Shown in pieces: positions 55,021 through 64,000 of a DNA stretch of 64,000 nucleotides. Source of the stretch: Nelumbo lutea (lineage: Eukaryota; Streptophyta; Magnoliopsida; Proteales; Nelumbonaceae); assembly GCA_022828595.1 (NCBI GenBank), contig JAKGHH010000008.1, positions 22,746,378 through 22,810,377 on the forward strand. The letters run 5' to 3'. Each line of letters starts with the position of its first letter. The first letter of the stretch is position 1. A model generated the notes under the pieces. The model searched no databases. It saw only the letters and a program-made list of their open reading frames with translations, and was not told where the DNA came from. The translations under genes were made by a program, and so were the position numbers.

Positions 55021-56326
55021 TGTAAATAAATAACCAGATTCTTTTGGAGTGGGAATGGCATGTTCCTAGCTCCTTTTTTTGGAGTGACCAGGACGGCACT
55101 CCACAGGAACGAGAAACTAGAACATGCTATTCCCACGATGTCATTGTTAAGTAACGAACATGTGTATAGGTTCCCCATGTGTTGAGTGGGGTTACAATCG
55201 TAATTTCGTAACTTTTTAGCCATAAGGTAGCCCTAGTCAATCTTAGTGGGGTTCTTCTTCCTACCGCCGACGCATTCTCAAGCCTTTGAAGAGCTTCAAC
55301 CAGGCTGCAATCGTTCGATCGGTCGCATTTTTCAACCGGTTTTCTTGCAAATTGGAAGACATCATTTCTGTGTGGTCCTTTTTTATTACTTTTATGAGGG
55401 CTTGTTAAGTATGGATTTGAAAAACTAATCTTAAGATTAATAGCGTATCCAAAAACCAGAAATTCCATTTCTGTTCTGGAACAGAAATTTCTCAAGAACA
55501 GGAATAGGCAGGAACAATGCCAAATGGGGCCTAAGATGCCAACTTATTGCACCCTTGGAAAGAATGATAAATGGAGGAAAAATAAGACCAAAGGAAAATA
55601 AGCCCTCATCAATTGTATATTTGACAGCAACCTCCACCTTGACGTTGTTTACGAGATAAGGAAATTTACAACTGCAAATATGATAGTTTTAAGGCATGGG
55701 AAAGTTAAATTTAACCTAATTGGACTAACATTAGTTTCAATCATCAAGAGAAAATGAATGCAACCCATGGACAAGGATGTACATTAGCGGATTCCATGTG
55801 TCAAGGTTACATTAAGAATTGTCTAACAGGAATAGATGAGCATCAATATAGATTAAGACAGTAGAAGTCACTTGAAGCCTTGCTAAGCTTATGAATAAGG
55901 TCAAAGAAAAAGAAGATCAGCTAGGATATTGCACACACTTGTGGAGTAGGGTCAAAGAAACTTGTGGAACAAAGAAAAGGTCTGAGACATCATTCCCTGG
56001 GGTGGTTCTCTTCTTATATTTGAACGGTCTCTTTTCTTGTATGGAGTATGGAGTATCCGTTCATACTATCTGCTCTCTGCTGTTTCTTTTCGCATTTTTT
56101 TTTCTTTTTTAGATTTTATGTTTGTGTGTTTTGTGGGCGTGATTATGGAATGGAAAGCTTAATTTATTAGAAATTTTTTGTTCAAACTGCTCCCAGCTCA
56201 GATAAATTATATGGCAAAGTTCTGTCTAGGATATCAAAAATCAATTCTTGGTTTCATACCTGTCTAGGATAAATTATATGGCAAATTTTTTTCATTCAAG
56301 AATTAACAGTAAAAAAGATTCAGTAA
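55021..56326. other. Intergenic stretch before RTF2
   Basis: No gene recognised. Mirrored stretches (AGTGGGAATGGCATGTTCCTAG, about 55036, with CTAGAACATGCTATTCCCACG, about 55116; also GGAACAGAAATTTCTCAAGAACAGGAAT about 55478) suggest one or two decayed MITEs. The two-line repeat CTGTCTAGGATAAATTATATGGCA/CAGCTCAGATAAATTATATGGCAAA is at about 56205 and 56262. Confidence 0.4.
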
Positions 56327-56518
56327 ATGTTGAATTCCATCCATGAAAACCCATTGAATAAGATACAAATTATCATTCGATCAAATCCAATATTGTATAC
56401 AAAAGATGTTGTCAACATTGTACCTATTAGACTGCAAATTACAAGAGAGCCAAATAAGATAAAAGAAAAGATCACCACACAAAGAAGGCATCGCATCACC
56501 ACCCTTTGGAACCTACGA
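56327..56518 (-). other. Probable 3' untranslated region of RTF2
   Basis: AT-rich sequence directly downstream of the RTF2 stop on the minus strand, with no domain-bearing frame. The polyadenylation site cannot be fixed. Confidence 0.4.
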
Positions 56519-57676
56519 TCAGTTTCTTCCTAGCGGGAGAGATCTGCAAGTATAAGTCTCTTTAAAATCTGATTTCCTCGACGAAGTGAAAATAGATGCA
56601 TACACTTCCTTGGTAGCATTAGGTGGCGCAATATCAGTTGCTTTGAACTTTTTAACTGAACCATTGGTCGCTCCCTTTGCAGTAACACCTGCATTCACAA
56701 TTTTCCCATTTCCTTCAAGTTTTACTGAAGCCTTCTCCACATTCCTGTCATCAATAGCATGCTTTGTACCGCTCAACCGCGAAGAATCCAGGCAACCTCC
56801 TTCCGACCCATTAACACCCAATTCGCCATTCTTCGCCTTCTTCTCTTTCTTCTCTCTCAACTTCGCCTTCTCCTCTTCCATCCTTTCTCTCAATGCTGTC
56901 ACTTCCTCTGCAGTCCCATTGATCACAATCTTATCCGACTCGGAGAACTTCCGATGGCAAACAAGACAAGTCGACGACTTGACTTCTTTCAAAGCCTTGG
57001 CGCTCAATACATGCCCGCAGCTGCGCAGTGCAAAGAACTTATACTTTCCATTAAACTCGAGACCCGTAATTGGGCACTGAAACCTCGTCATGAAGCTGAT
57101 ACCATCGTCATACTTCACTCCCGGAATCGGAGAAAGTTCAATTGGGACCATATCCTTTAGCCCTTTAATATGCCCAAACTCCTTCGGCAATTTCCTCTCT
57201 AGCAAAGCCTCGACAAGCGGCTGCTTATTGAAAACATTCCCAAGTCGATCGACGACGCAAGGATGCTTGAGAGGCTCAAACGAAAGAGCGCAAGTCGTCC
57301 ACCGCGATAACCTGGTCTCGTTGGGGTCGACCTTATCGGGCTTCTTCGAGGCGTACATCTTGAGATAGCAGTCGCGAGATTCTGCACCGGTTGCGCCGCC
57401 ATCTCCTCCGCCGCCGCGAAGCCTGGTTAGGAGAGTTAGGGTGGAGAAAGGGAGGATTCTGGAATCGAGGAGGGTGGAGGAGTCAAGGAGGGGCTTGCCC
57501 GAGAAGGAAAAGAATAGGGAATCCAGGGTTTCCCGGGGCGCGGTTGGAGAGATGAAGGAAAGCTTGAGATGGTGGAAGGTCTGATTAGGGTTTACGGTCA
57601 GGGCATGGCATGGGATTTGGAACTCTGGAGATTGAACGAATACCTGGAATTCGCTCTGGGGTTCCATGGTTTTCAC
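56519..57676 (-). CDS. RTF2: Replication termination factor 2 homologue with ubiquitin-like N-terminus
   Basis: An intact 385-residue frame. Residues about 8-88 form a ubiquitin-like domain ending LTRLRGGGGDGG (86-91 is LRGGGG). Residues about 100-250 are the Rtf2 RING-like domain: RDCYLKMYASKK, LSRWTTCALSFEPLKHP, LGNVFNKQPLVEALL, then metal-binding-type residues C201, C220-G-H222 and C237-x2-C240. A Lys/Glu-rich linker (about 265-285) and a polar C-terminus with a conserved YASIFTSS segment follow. Rtf2 is known in fission yeast for replication fork arrest and, in plants and yeast, for pre-mRNA splicing; the N-terminal ubiquitin-like domain is the plant arrangement. The protein should be nuclear. 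No intron is needed. Met1 and Met4 are both possible starts. Confidence 0.95.
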   Translation of the reverse strand: MKTMEPQSEFQVFVQSPEFQIPCHALTVNPNQTFHHLKLSFISPTAPRETLDSLFFSFSGKPLLDSSTLLDSRILPFSTLTLLTRLRGGGGDGGATGAESRDCYLKMYASKKPDKVDPNETRLSRWTTCALSFEPLKHPCVVDRLGNVFNKQPLVEALLERKLPKEFGHIKGLKDMVPIELSPIPGVKYDDGISFMTRFQCPITGLEFNGKYKFFALRSCGHVLSAKALKEVKSSTCLVCHRKFSESDKIVINGTAEEVTALRERMEEEKAKLREKKEKKAKNGELGVNGSEGGCLDSSRLSGTKHAIDDRNVEKASVKLEGNGKIVNAGVTAKGATNGSVKKFKATDIAPPNATKEVYASIFTSSRKSDFKETYTCRSLPLGRN

Positions 57677-57903
57677 TTTTTGAACGATGAGGGGACTTTT
57701 CCGAATTCTGGTGTTGGATTGGATTCTGATCCTAGAAAGAACTCCTCCTCCCTATTTATGCGTTTTCCTGGAGTCCGAAGTTCGTCTTGGATCTGAACTA
57801 GGAAGTCGGAACCGAGAAAATACGTGTAGATTTGCCACAGGTATCAGGTCGGTAATTTCTTATCGTTTAAGGTCCGTTTGGTTGCTTGGGTTTGGGATAC
57901 CAA
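57677..57903 (-). promoter_or_regulatory. RTF2 upstream region
   Basis: On the minus strand CATAAATAGG (57751-57760) is a TATA-like box about 75 bp before the start codon. The region ends about 225 bp upstream, where a hAT MITE begins, so the compact promoter is bounded by that insertion. Confidence 0.4.
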
Positions 57904-58466
57904 TTGACCTGTTCACTTGCCTCTACATTAACAGAAAATGTTCAGGTCCGAACCCGAGCCCGGCCCGACTATAAAGCCCGAAGCCCGGGCCCAAGCCCGA
58001 GACCGACTAAAAATTTGGAAAACAAAAAAAAAAGATCTTTTTAATTCAATTAAAAGTTGTTTTATTTATACTAAAAAACCTCAAAACCTAAAAAAATAAT
58101 GAAAAGTCTCATTATTACTTAAAAAAATAGAAGAAAAATATATTATATATATTTTTTATTATATAAAATATATTTTTATTAATATAATACATTATCAAGT
58201 CAAGCTTGGGCTTTTTTGAGAAGGCCCGAGCTTGGCCCGAAAAAAAGTCAGGCTTGATATTTTAGGCCTGATCCCGAGCCCGCGGATCTAAAATCTTGTC
58301 CAAGCCCAACTTAGATCGGGTTGGCTCATCGGGCCCGAGCTTGGCCCGAAAAAAAGTCAGGCTTGATATTTTAGGCCTGATCCCGAGCCCGCGGATCTAA
58401 AATCTTGTCCAAGCCCAACTTAGATCGGGTTGGCTCATCGGGCTATCCGGCCCATGAACAGGTCTA
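57904..58466. mobile_element. hAT-type MITE with internal duplication
   Basis: Begins TTGACCTGTTCA and ends GGCCCATGAACAGGTCTA. Flanking octamers GATACCAA (57896-57903) and AATACCAA (58467-58474) agree at 7 of 8 positions. A 109-bp block (58225-58333) is repeated exactly or nearly so at 58334-58442, carrying an extra copy of the GC-rich arm. Family members are at 14590 and 32236. Confidence 0.85.
58225..58442. repeat. 109-bp tandem duplication inside the hAT MITE
   Basis: CCCGAGCTTGGCCCG begins at 58225 and 58334. The units appear identical, so the duplication is much younger than the element. Confidence 0.9.
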
Positions 58467-58822
58467 AATACCAACAGATCTGGTCTAGTGTAGTCTGAAC
58501 CCGATGTGCTCGGACTAAATGAAGAGGAGATATGGAGCAAGGCTTAACCCGTCCCTTACGCCATGTTTGGTTCACTGTTTTGGGCCTCATTCTTTTAATT
58601 CTTGCTCATTATGGGCAGGAAAATTGTCTAAAACTCATCATGACTTTTCAACATTTCTCTTAAACTCACCTTAACTTTTCAAAATGTCTAAAACTCACAA
58701 TGTTAGTGAGTTTTTATTTTTCAAAACTCACTTTCCGTTAGAGCATCACCAATATTCACTAACAGAAGTTGTCCATGTCAGCATAGATACAATTCTCATG
58801 ACCAAATTGCCCCCGGCTGGCG

Positions 58823-61210
58823 AATTAGAGAAAAAGGCTCATTTAGGGTTAGATTTGTTCTCTTGAAATTCTCTCTCTCTCTCTCTCTAGTCTCCAGATG
58901 CCGCACCGACCATCTCGCTCAGATCTTCAAGACTATGAATACCATTTGTCCTAATACTATGATAACATGAACAAGGGGAATGACAACTTTGTTTCAAACG
59001 AATGCTAGAAATAACATCACAATCCCTAGACAAATTATGTAGAAAGATGTAAAATTACCAGATAGGTGGCTAATAGCCAATGCCGAGCCTCCCAGACCCG
59101 TGGAATCCACTGAATTAGCTTTGACATTCAGTGAGCAAGACGGATCTATAGAGTTATGGTTTAGAAGAGCCTTAGCTTCATCAAGACCTTCATATACAGA
59201 ACTATTAGAAGTGGGATCTTCTTATTCTAGAAGGTCGGTGGATCTAACAAAATCACCCCCCCTCCAGGTATAATATATGCCACATATGAAACACCAATAG
59301 TTGATGCATCATCATCGGCTTATCACACAACCCATAATCAAGTCTCCTCTATAAAGTCCTATGAACCAACAAAGGCAGACTTTGAAATTAAACTTTTAAG
59401 AGTTGAGGAAAAATTCCAAATAGATATAGACCTTATTAGGCTCAACTTTAATTCCCAACCAATAAGAAAGAAATGGTTTTTTGAAATTTTCTCTAAATTT
59501 GAGAGAGATCATACTAGAGAACTCTGGTGCATAGACATGATAGAAGCTAAGGAAAATATTCCTTTTTGGAATCGGTTTATACAACAAAATCAATTTAAAA
59601 ATATAAAACCCCCAGAAGAAGAATTAGAGTTATGTGTAACAAATAAACTTTCAAAAGTATGGAAAACCGCTTCTACAGGTAAAATTGTAGAATCAGTACA
59701 TCCTCCTTTTGAAGCAATAAAAATAGGGAAAGAAGAGCTTATCGCCTGTCAATAAAAAAATCTTCTATAATAAAAGAAGTCGAAAAGGTGATACCAAAAC
59801 ACTATTCCTAAATAATATAACAAAACAATTATACAAATATATACCTGAATGTCTTAGGCAAACAAACAAATCGAATTGAAGCCCTGTTGAGCTCCTTAGA
59901 AGTCTCCAATCAAAGAACAACAATAATTAAAAAGGAAAAGCCTATGGGAATGGTGTGAGAACCTCGAGATATGAGGATCAAATGAGCTATGTTAGACTTG
60001 TCCAAAATGAGCTACAAAGACATAGCAAATAAAATGATTTTGTTCCAGAACACCAAATGGGAAAAAGGATAATCTTTAAAAACATCTAATAAAAACCTGA
60101 AGGAAGAATAAGAAAAATCTAACACTCATTCTATAGATTTAATAAGCAAAGAATCAGAGATAGAAACAAAATCTGATACACCGTCAATGAAGCTAAATAA
60201 ACTTTCATATAAAAGTAAAAAAGCCTTATTACCCCAGGCATACCCTAGTAGACTTACTCTTTGAAGAACCTATAAGACCTCATGTAAGTTATGATGGAAA
60301 TACATTTTATGAGTGAAATTTAGATAGGAAAATTGAGTACCAAATTCATGAAATAATCCATCACATGACAATATATGCCAGTGCTAGCAAGTTGGTTGGA
60401 AATGAAGAAAAAATAATTACCACTATAATGACTGAATGCTTTACAAGGAAACTTAAAGGATGGTGGAACAATTACCTTTCCCAAGCCGAAAGAGATTATA
60501 TTGTAAATTTGGTAAAAAGAGATGAAGATGGAGAAATAGTCTTAAGTCAAGGCCAACCAATTCAAATGCAGTCACCACTTTAGTGTAAAGGATAAGTGAA
60601 CAACTTATAAATCTTAAGTGTAAAACATTATATGATTTTAGATGGTATAATGATGTATTTCTGTCCAAAGTACATAGGCTAACTAATTCAAGTGAGCCCT
60701 ATTGGAAAGAACAATTTATTTCAGGCCTTTCCTTATCATTCACTGAAAAAGTCAAGAACCACCTCAGAAGTCTAGGTGGAGGGAGAATCCAATATATCCA
60801 TTATGCTTGGGTATTTACTCCAGATAGTAAAACACATAGGATTGGACTTATGCAATGACTTATGCCTAAAAAGGTAGATCAAAAGAGAAAAGACTAACTC
60901 CAAAAAAGAATTAGGAGGTTTTTGCTACCAGTTTGGGGTAGGTCCTGAACTCACGAGTACTAAACCAACACATACAAGGAGAAAATCCAAATTTCACAAA
61001 AGAAAACCTAAGAGGAAAGAAAGAAAATCGAAATCCTCTAATTTAGGGTTAGATTTATTCTACCCCTAACTAGCAAATTAGAGAAAAAGGCTCATTTAGG
61101 GTCAGAATTTTTCTCCCAAAACTCTCTCCCTCTCTCTCTCTCTCTCACTCTCTCCCCTCCCTCCGCTCGAGTCTCTAGATGTTGCACCAACCATCTCACT
61201 CAGATCTTCC
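58823..61210. repeat. Direct repeats bounding the gag-like block
   Basis: A segment of about 110 bp (AATTAGAGAAAAAGGCTC at 58823, a (CT)n run, then CAGATGCCGCACCGACCATC near 58895) recurs at 61076-61210 with changes and a longer CT run. The two copies enclose the gag-like pseudogene, so the block entered by insertion into, or recombination with, this repeat. Confidence 0.7.
59070..60990 (+). pseudogene. Gag/coat-like remnant of a pararetrovirus or retroelement
   Basis: 59078-59755 reads as broken frames with EPPRPVESTELALTF and a helical, charged region (59537-59755). 60330-60900 carries the pattern KLKGWWNNYLSQAERD...ISEQL...DFRWYNDVFLSKV...WKEQFISGL (residues spread over frames). This matches the capsid-like part of plant endogenous pararetrovirus or Ty3-like polyproteins. 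Zinc knuckle, protease and reverse transcriptase are not seen. Stops and frame changes occur throughout (for example near 59500, 59756, 60317, 60582 and 60858). It is dead. I cannot decide between caulimovirid and retrotransposon origin by eye. Confidence 0.55.
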
Positions 61211-61640
61211 AACCGCTCGGGTCTTTAGATGTTGCACCGGTCATCTCTCTCTCTCTTCGTTCAGGTCTCCAGATGCCGCACTGACCCATCTTGCTCAGAT
61301 CTTCTAGTCATTCATAGTCTCTCTCTCTCTCTCTCTCTCTCTCTTCACTCAAATCTCCAAGGTAGATGTTGCACCACACTCTCTTGTTTAGATCTATAGT
61401 AGATGGGTGCTGCACCGCCCTCTCTTTGCTCAGGTCTTCAAGATGTCACACCCCCCTCCCTCACTTAGATCTATAGTAGGTGGGCGTCACACTGCCCTCT
61501 CTTCACTTAGATCTCCTAGACGTCACATCACCCTCTCTTGCTCAGATATATAGTATGTGGGCACCACACCACCATGACCCTCTCTTTCTCTATCGCTTAG
61601 ATCTACTATTTGAAAGTCATTGCCGCACCACCACTATCCC
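61118..61640. repeat. Degenerate minisatellite with (CT)n runs
   Basis: Units of about 60-80 bp follow the outline CTCAGATCT(C/T)..AGATG(C/T)(C/T)GCACC..CC(A/C)TCTC. About eight diverged units are visible, with (CT)n at 61118-61145 and 61317-61343. The first units correspond to the repeat at 58868-58930. Confidence 0.65.
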
Positions 61641-61699
61641 TCTCTCACTCACTTATATTTCTGGTTTGAAGATTTGGTGGAATGAATACAATGATCAGA

Positions 61700-62530
61700 A
61701 ATTTCAGAGATTTCTAGTGTTTTAAAATATGTGCAATATATTGTAAACTTTTGCAACTTGAATTTCGAAGTAAATCTCCATTGAGGGCTTTACGAATTTA
61801 TGTACAAATGTTTTTGTAAATTTTTATCTAATTGTTTGAAATATTTTTTGAAAAATTATTGCAATATTCCTTGGATGCAATGTCTAATTTTTGTTTGATT
61901 TTGCTAAAATTTTTTATAATTTATTATTTTGTCTACAATTTATTATTTTTTCTAATATATATTTTAAAATGAGCATTTCTTTTTTTCTGAAATTTCTACT
62001 TTTTTAGTTGATATATATATATATCAATTTTTAAAATTTTATCACTCTATGTGTTTTTGTAATTGATTGTTTTGAAAAATGTATCATTTTCTTGTTTTTT
62101 TTTGCATTTTTAGTGTTTTGTTATAATTCCCAATGTTTTTTATAATTTCTATTTTTTTACATTTTTCTATTTTCTACAATTTATAAATTAATTGTATTTT
62201 TTAGTTATTTATTTTCAATTTATGTGTTTTTCTATATTTTTTTGTGATTTTTCTACAATTTTTATTTTTTGATTTTTGTTTTTAAATTTCTATAATTTCT
62301 ATAATTTAAAAATAATTTTTTATTTTGTTTGTAATTTCTATAATTTTTTATATATATTTTTGTAATTTTTGTGTTTTTATGTATTTTATATTTGAAAACT
62401 TTTTTTTTTGAACTTTTTCCTTTTTTCATGTCTTTTTAGTTAAAATATTAAAATATATGTATATGTTTTATATTTTTCTATGAAGGGTAAAATGATAATA
62501 TATTAACACCTGTTAGTTTGTTTAACGTCA
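61700..62530. other. Very AT-rich filler of the long-TIR element
   Basis: Dominated by TTTTTATTTT and ATAATTTATTATTTT runs. No feature recognised. Confidence 0.5.
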
Positions 62531-62639
62531 AGTTAGTGACATGGTGAGTTTTAGACATTTTGAAAAGTTATGGTGAGTTTAAGAGATGCTGAAAAATCAT
62601 GGTGAGTTTTAGACAATTTCCCTTCTAGGTAAGAATGAG

Positions 62640-63180
62640 CAAGAATGAATAGCATTAGAGTGTTTAGTTACAAAATTCTTGCCACGGGCCACATTCTTTT
62701 TAGAATGAAAAATCAGCCCATAGCACAAAAATTGAAGTAACTTGCAGCATGAAAAATAATCATACCCCATCTTGCTCCTTTTCATTCTTTGAGGAAAATA
62801 TGCCTACAAAACTACTTCCATAGATGTTTACTAGTGCACTACCGTAGTACTTTTATGAAAGCAAATTTATAAAAGTACGTTTACATAAATGCACTTTTAT
62901 GAAAGCACTATTATAAAAGAACTTTTATAAAAGTACTATTGCAAAAACATTTTTATAAAAATACTTTTATAAAAACATTTTTATAAAAGTACTTTTACAA
63001 AAGTACTTTTATATAAGTATTTTTACAAAAGCACTTTTATAAAAGTACTTTTATAAAAGCATTTTCTCAAAAGTATTTTTACAAAAGTGTTTGATTTGTG
63101 ACAACATTTTTTCATTCTGCCTTTTTTTTATCCATTCTTGTTCATTTTAGAATTTCATCTTGGGCAAGAATAATAATTGA
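62640..63180. repeat. Repeat block with palindromic AAAAGTACTTTT motifs
   Basis: From 62847 to 63090 the unit TTTTATAAAAGTACTTTTA and variants (GCACTTTT, ACATTTTT) repeat in both orientations. The same type of sequence occurs in the MITE at 23124-23723 (about 23330-23490). Flanks carry GAATGAGCAAGAATG and CATTCTTGTTCATT in inverted orientation, so this is probably a decayed MITE. Confidence 0.5.
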
Positions 63181-63194
63181 ATCAAAGCTTCTAT

Positions 63195-63412
63195 AAGTTC
63201 TTTTTGGGTTAAATACAAAAACTTCCCCTAAAATTTCTAACAATCATAAAAACCTCCCTTACAGTTTAACTTTAACAAAAACCTCCCTTCTATTTAAAAA
63301 AACCGATAAAAACCTCCCATCCGTCGGTGATCAAGACGAAAAACGTTAAACTAACGTTAAACTGATTATAAATTTTTTTTTCAAAATACCAATTTTACCC
63401 CTCTAACTACGA
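63195..63412. repeat. Dispersed intergenic repeat (AAAACCTCCC type)
   Basis: AAAACCTCCC recurs about four times between 63220 and 63320, followed by AACGTTAAACTAACGTTAAAC. This type of sequence is frequent in plant intergenic DNA. No coding content. Confidence 0.45.
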
Positions 63413-63469
63413 CGCATGGCACAACACGAGTTCTCTCTCTACGGCGGCGATCCCTTCGTTTCTAGTTCT

Positions 63470-64000
63470 AGTCGGTTCAATCATTTCTCTAGCGAGATCC
63501 CAACATCATTTGGGAGATTGCCAATGACGGTGAGCTTCAATCTCAGGCATAACAACCTCACCGGAGAAATCCCTCAGAGAACTTTTGCAAATCAAGGCCC
63601 GTCCGCATTCCTCCACAATCCCTGCTTGTGCGGATTTCCTCTCTGGAAACCTGGCAGCGGGAATCACCAAAAGAACACCTCAGTGAACCAGAATCAGACA
63701 GTGGTATTTGATACCAATCCAAAAAATAGGATTGAAAACAAGTTTACCAATCTTAATTGTGGTGTCATATGCCGCCGGAGTCGCAGTAGTCGGTTTACTC
63801 ATCGTCTATGTATATTGTAAAAGAAAGATTCAAAAAGTTGGTAAAGGAAAGTTGGGCGGTGGAGGTGAAGGAAAAAATGGTCTTCTTGCTCTTGTTGGAA
63901 TGCATTCCTGAGCAATGACAATTTGGAGCTGGAGTCCGATGAGAAGGCAGGAAGTAATAAAGGAGGAGAAGGTGGTCTGGTTGCGATCAATAAAGGGTTC
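63470..64000 (+). pseudogene. LRR receptor-like kinase fragment, frameshifted, cut by the window edge
   Basis: The first part encodes the last leucine-rich repeats (FNHFSSEIPTSFGRLPMTVSFNLRHNNLTGEIPQ) and the cap LCGFPL. A frame change near 63700-63730 leads to a transmembrane-like segment (LPILIVVSYAAGVAVVGLLIVYVY) and KRK. A second change near 63890 returns to the first frame: NAFLSNDNLELESDEK...GGEGGLVAINKGF, the juxtamembrane part before the kinase domain. This order matches the plant LRR-III-like kinases of the At1g67510/At1g25320 type. The 5' part (before about 63470) is unrelated sequence, so the copy is 5'-truncated. Whether a kinase domain follows is unknown. Confidence 0.75.

Larger units (their letters stand above)
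58618..62622. mobile_element. Long-TIR (Mutator-like) element of 4 kb
   Basis: The left end 58618-58705 (GGAAAATTGTCTAAAACTC, CATGACTTTTCAACAT, CTTAAACTCACCTTAAC) is the imperfect reverse complement of the right end 62531-62622. Flanking 9-mers TTATGGGCA and TTCTAGGTA agree at 6 of 9 positions, a decayed 9-bp duplication of the Mutator type. No transposase was recognised inside. The cargo is a gag-like pseudogene (about 59070-60990), CT-rich minisatellite DNA and AT-rich sequence. The element is non-autonomous. Confidence 0.65.

Noticed and set aside
56586..57368. Plus-strand frames of 92-164 codons opposite RTF2
   Set aside because: Shadows of the RTF2 coding strand.
58823..61210. Reading the direct repeats around the gag-like block as LTRs
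   Set aside because: They are dominated by CT runs and minisatellite units, lack TG...CA ends, and show no primer-binding site or purine tract.

Overview
This is a repeat-rich stretch of nuclear genome from a flowering plant, probably a woody dicot-grade species; the species cannot be fixed from the sequence. The signs are spliced genes with long AT-rich introns, nuclear tRNA genes without encoded CCA, Ty3/gypsy and LINE remains, and many TTA-flanked and hAT-type MITEs. Only a small part looks like functional host sequence: one intact gene on the minus strand (an RTF2 homologue, 56519-57676), one spliced gene on the plus strand (a plant protein related to DUF863, coding exons between about 35673 and 48058), and two tandem tRNA-Thr(AGT) genes (30528-30601 and 30715-30788). 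A receptor-kinase-like fragment at the right edge (63470-64000) looks broken.

Layout: 1-1077 intergenic, with a possible leader of a minus-strand gene at the edge. 1078-6789 is a 5'-truncated, decayed Ty3/gypsy element whose 3' part carries an antisense gene of the 'putative gypsy type transposon' (PF04195) family. 6790-16709 is intergenic and holds hAT and Tourist-like MITEs, a minus-strand solo LTR (10058-10902) and a 328-bp tandem duplication. 16715-21515 is a complete non-autonomous LTR retrotransposon: 5-bp target duplication GTACT, primer-binding-like site, polypurine tract, 88-bp repeats inside, and a 15-bp minisatellite of different length in each LTR. 21521-30500 holds nested MITEs, a fold-back element, degenerate LTR-like sequence and another solo LTR (27752-28462, target duplication CACAT). 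The tRNA pair follows.

33000-48400 is the DUF863-like gene: a leader exon with a short upstream ORF and paired G-boxes upstream, an 8.4-kb intron that hosts an almost 4.7-kb dead LINE with a 32-bp target duplication, and two long coding exons that join in phase. 49065-55010 holds several LINE 3' ends in both orientations. RTF2 follows, with a hAT MITE just upstream of it. 58618-62622 is a 4-kb long-TIR (Mutator-like) element enclosing a broken gag-like sequence of pararetrovirus or retroelement origin.

The most notable observations are: the LTRs with long GC-rich minisatellites that are open in frames on both strands; a shared TGATG...CATCA LTR-end signature across loci; stop codons in the dead elements that look like CAG-to-TAG decay; a ubiquitin-like LRGG junction in the RTF2 protein; a 32-bp LINE micro-insertion with a 19-bp target duplication; and the long-TIR element with gag-like cargo. 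No new enzyme system or defence system was recognised. All calls come from reading the sequence; no search or alignment program was run.
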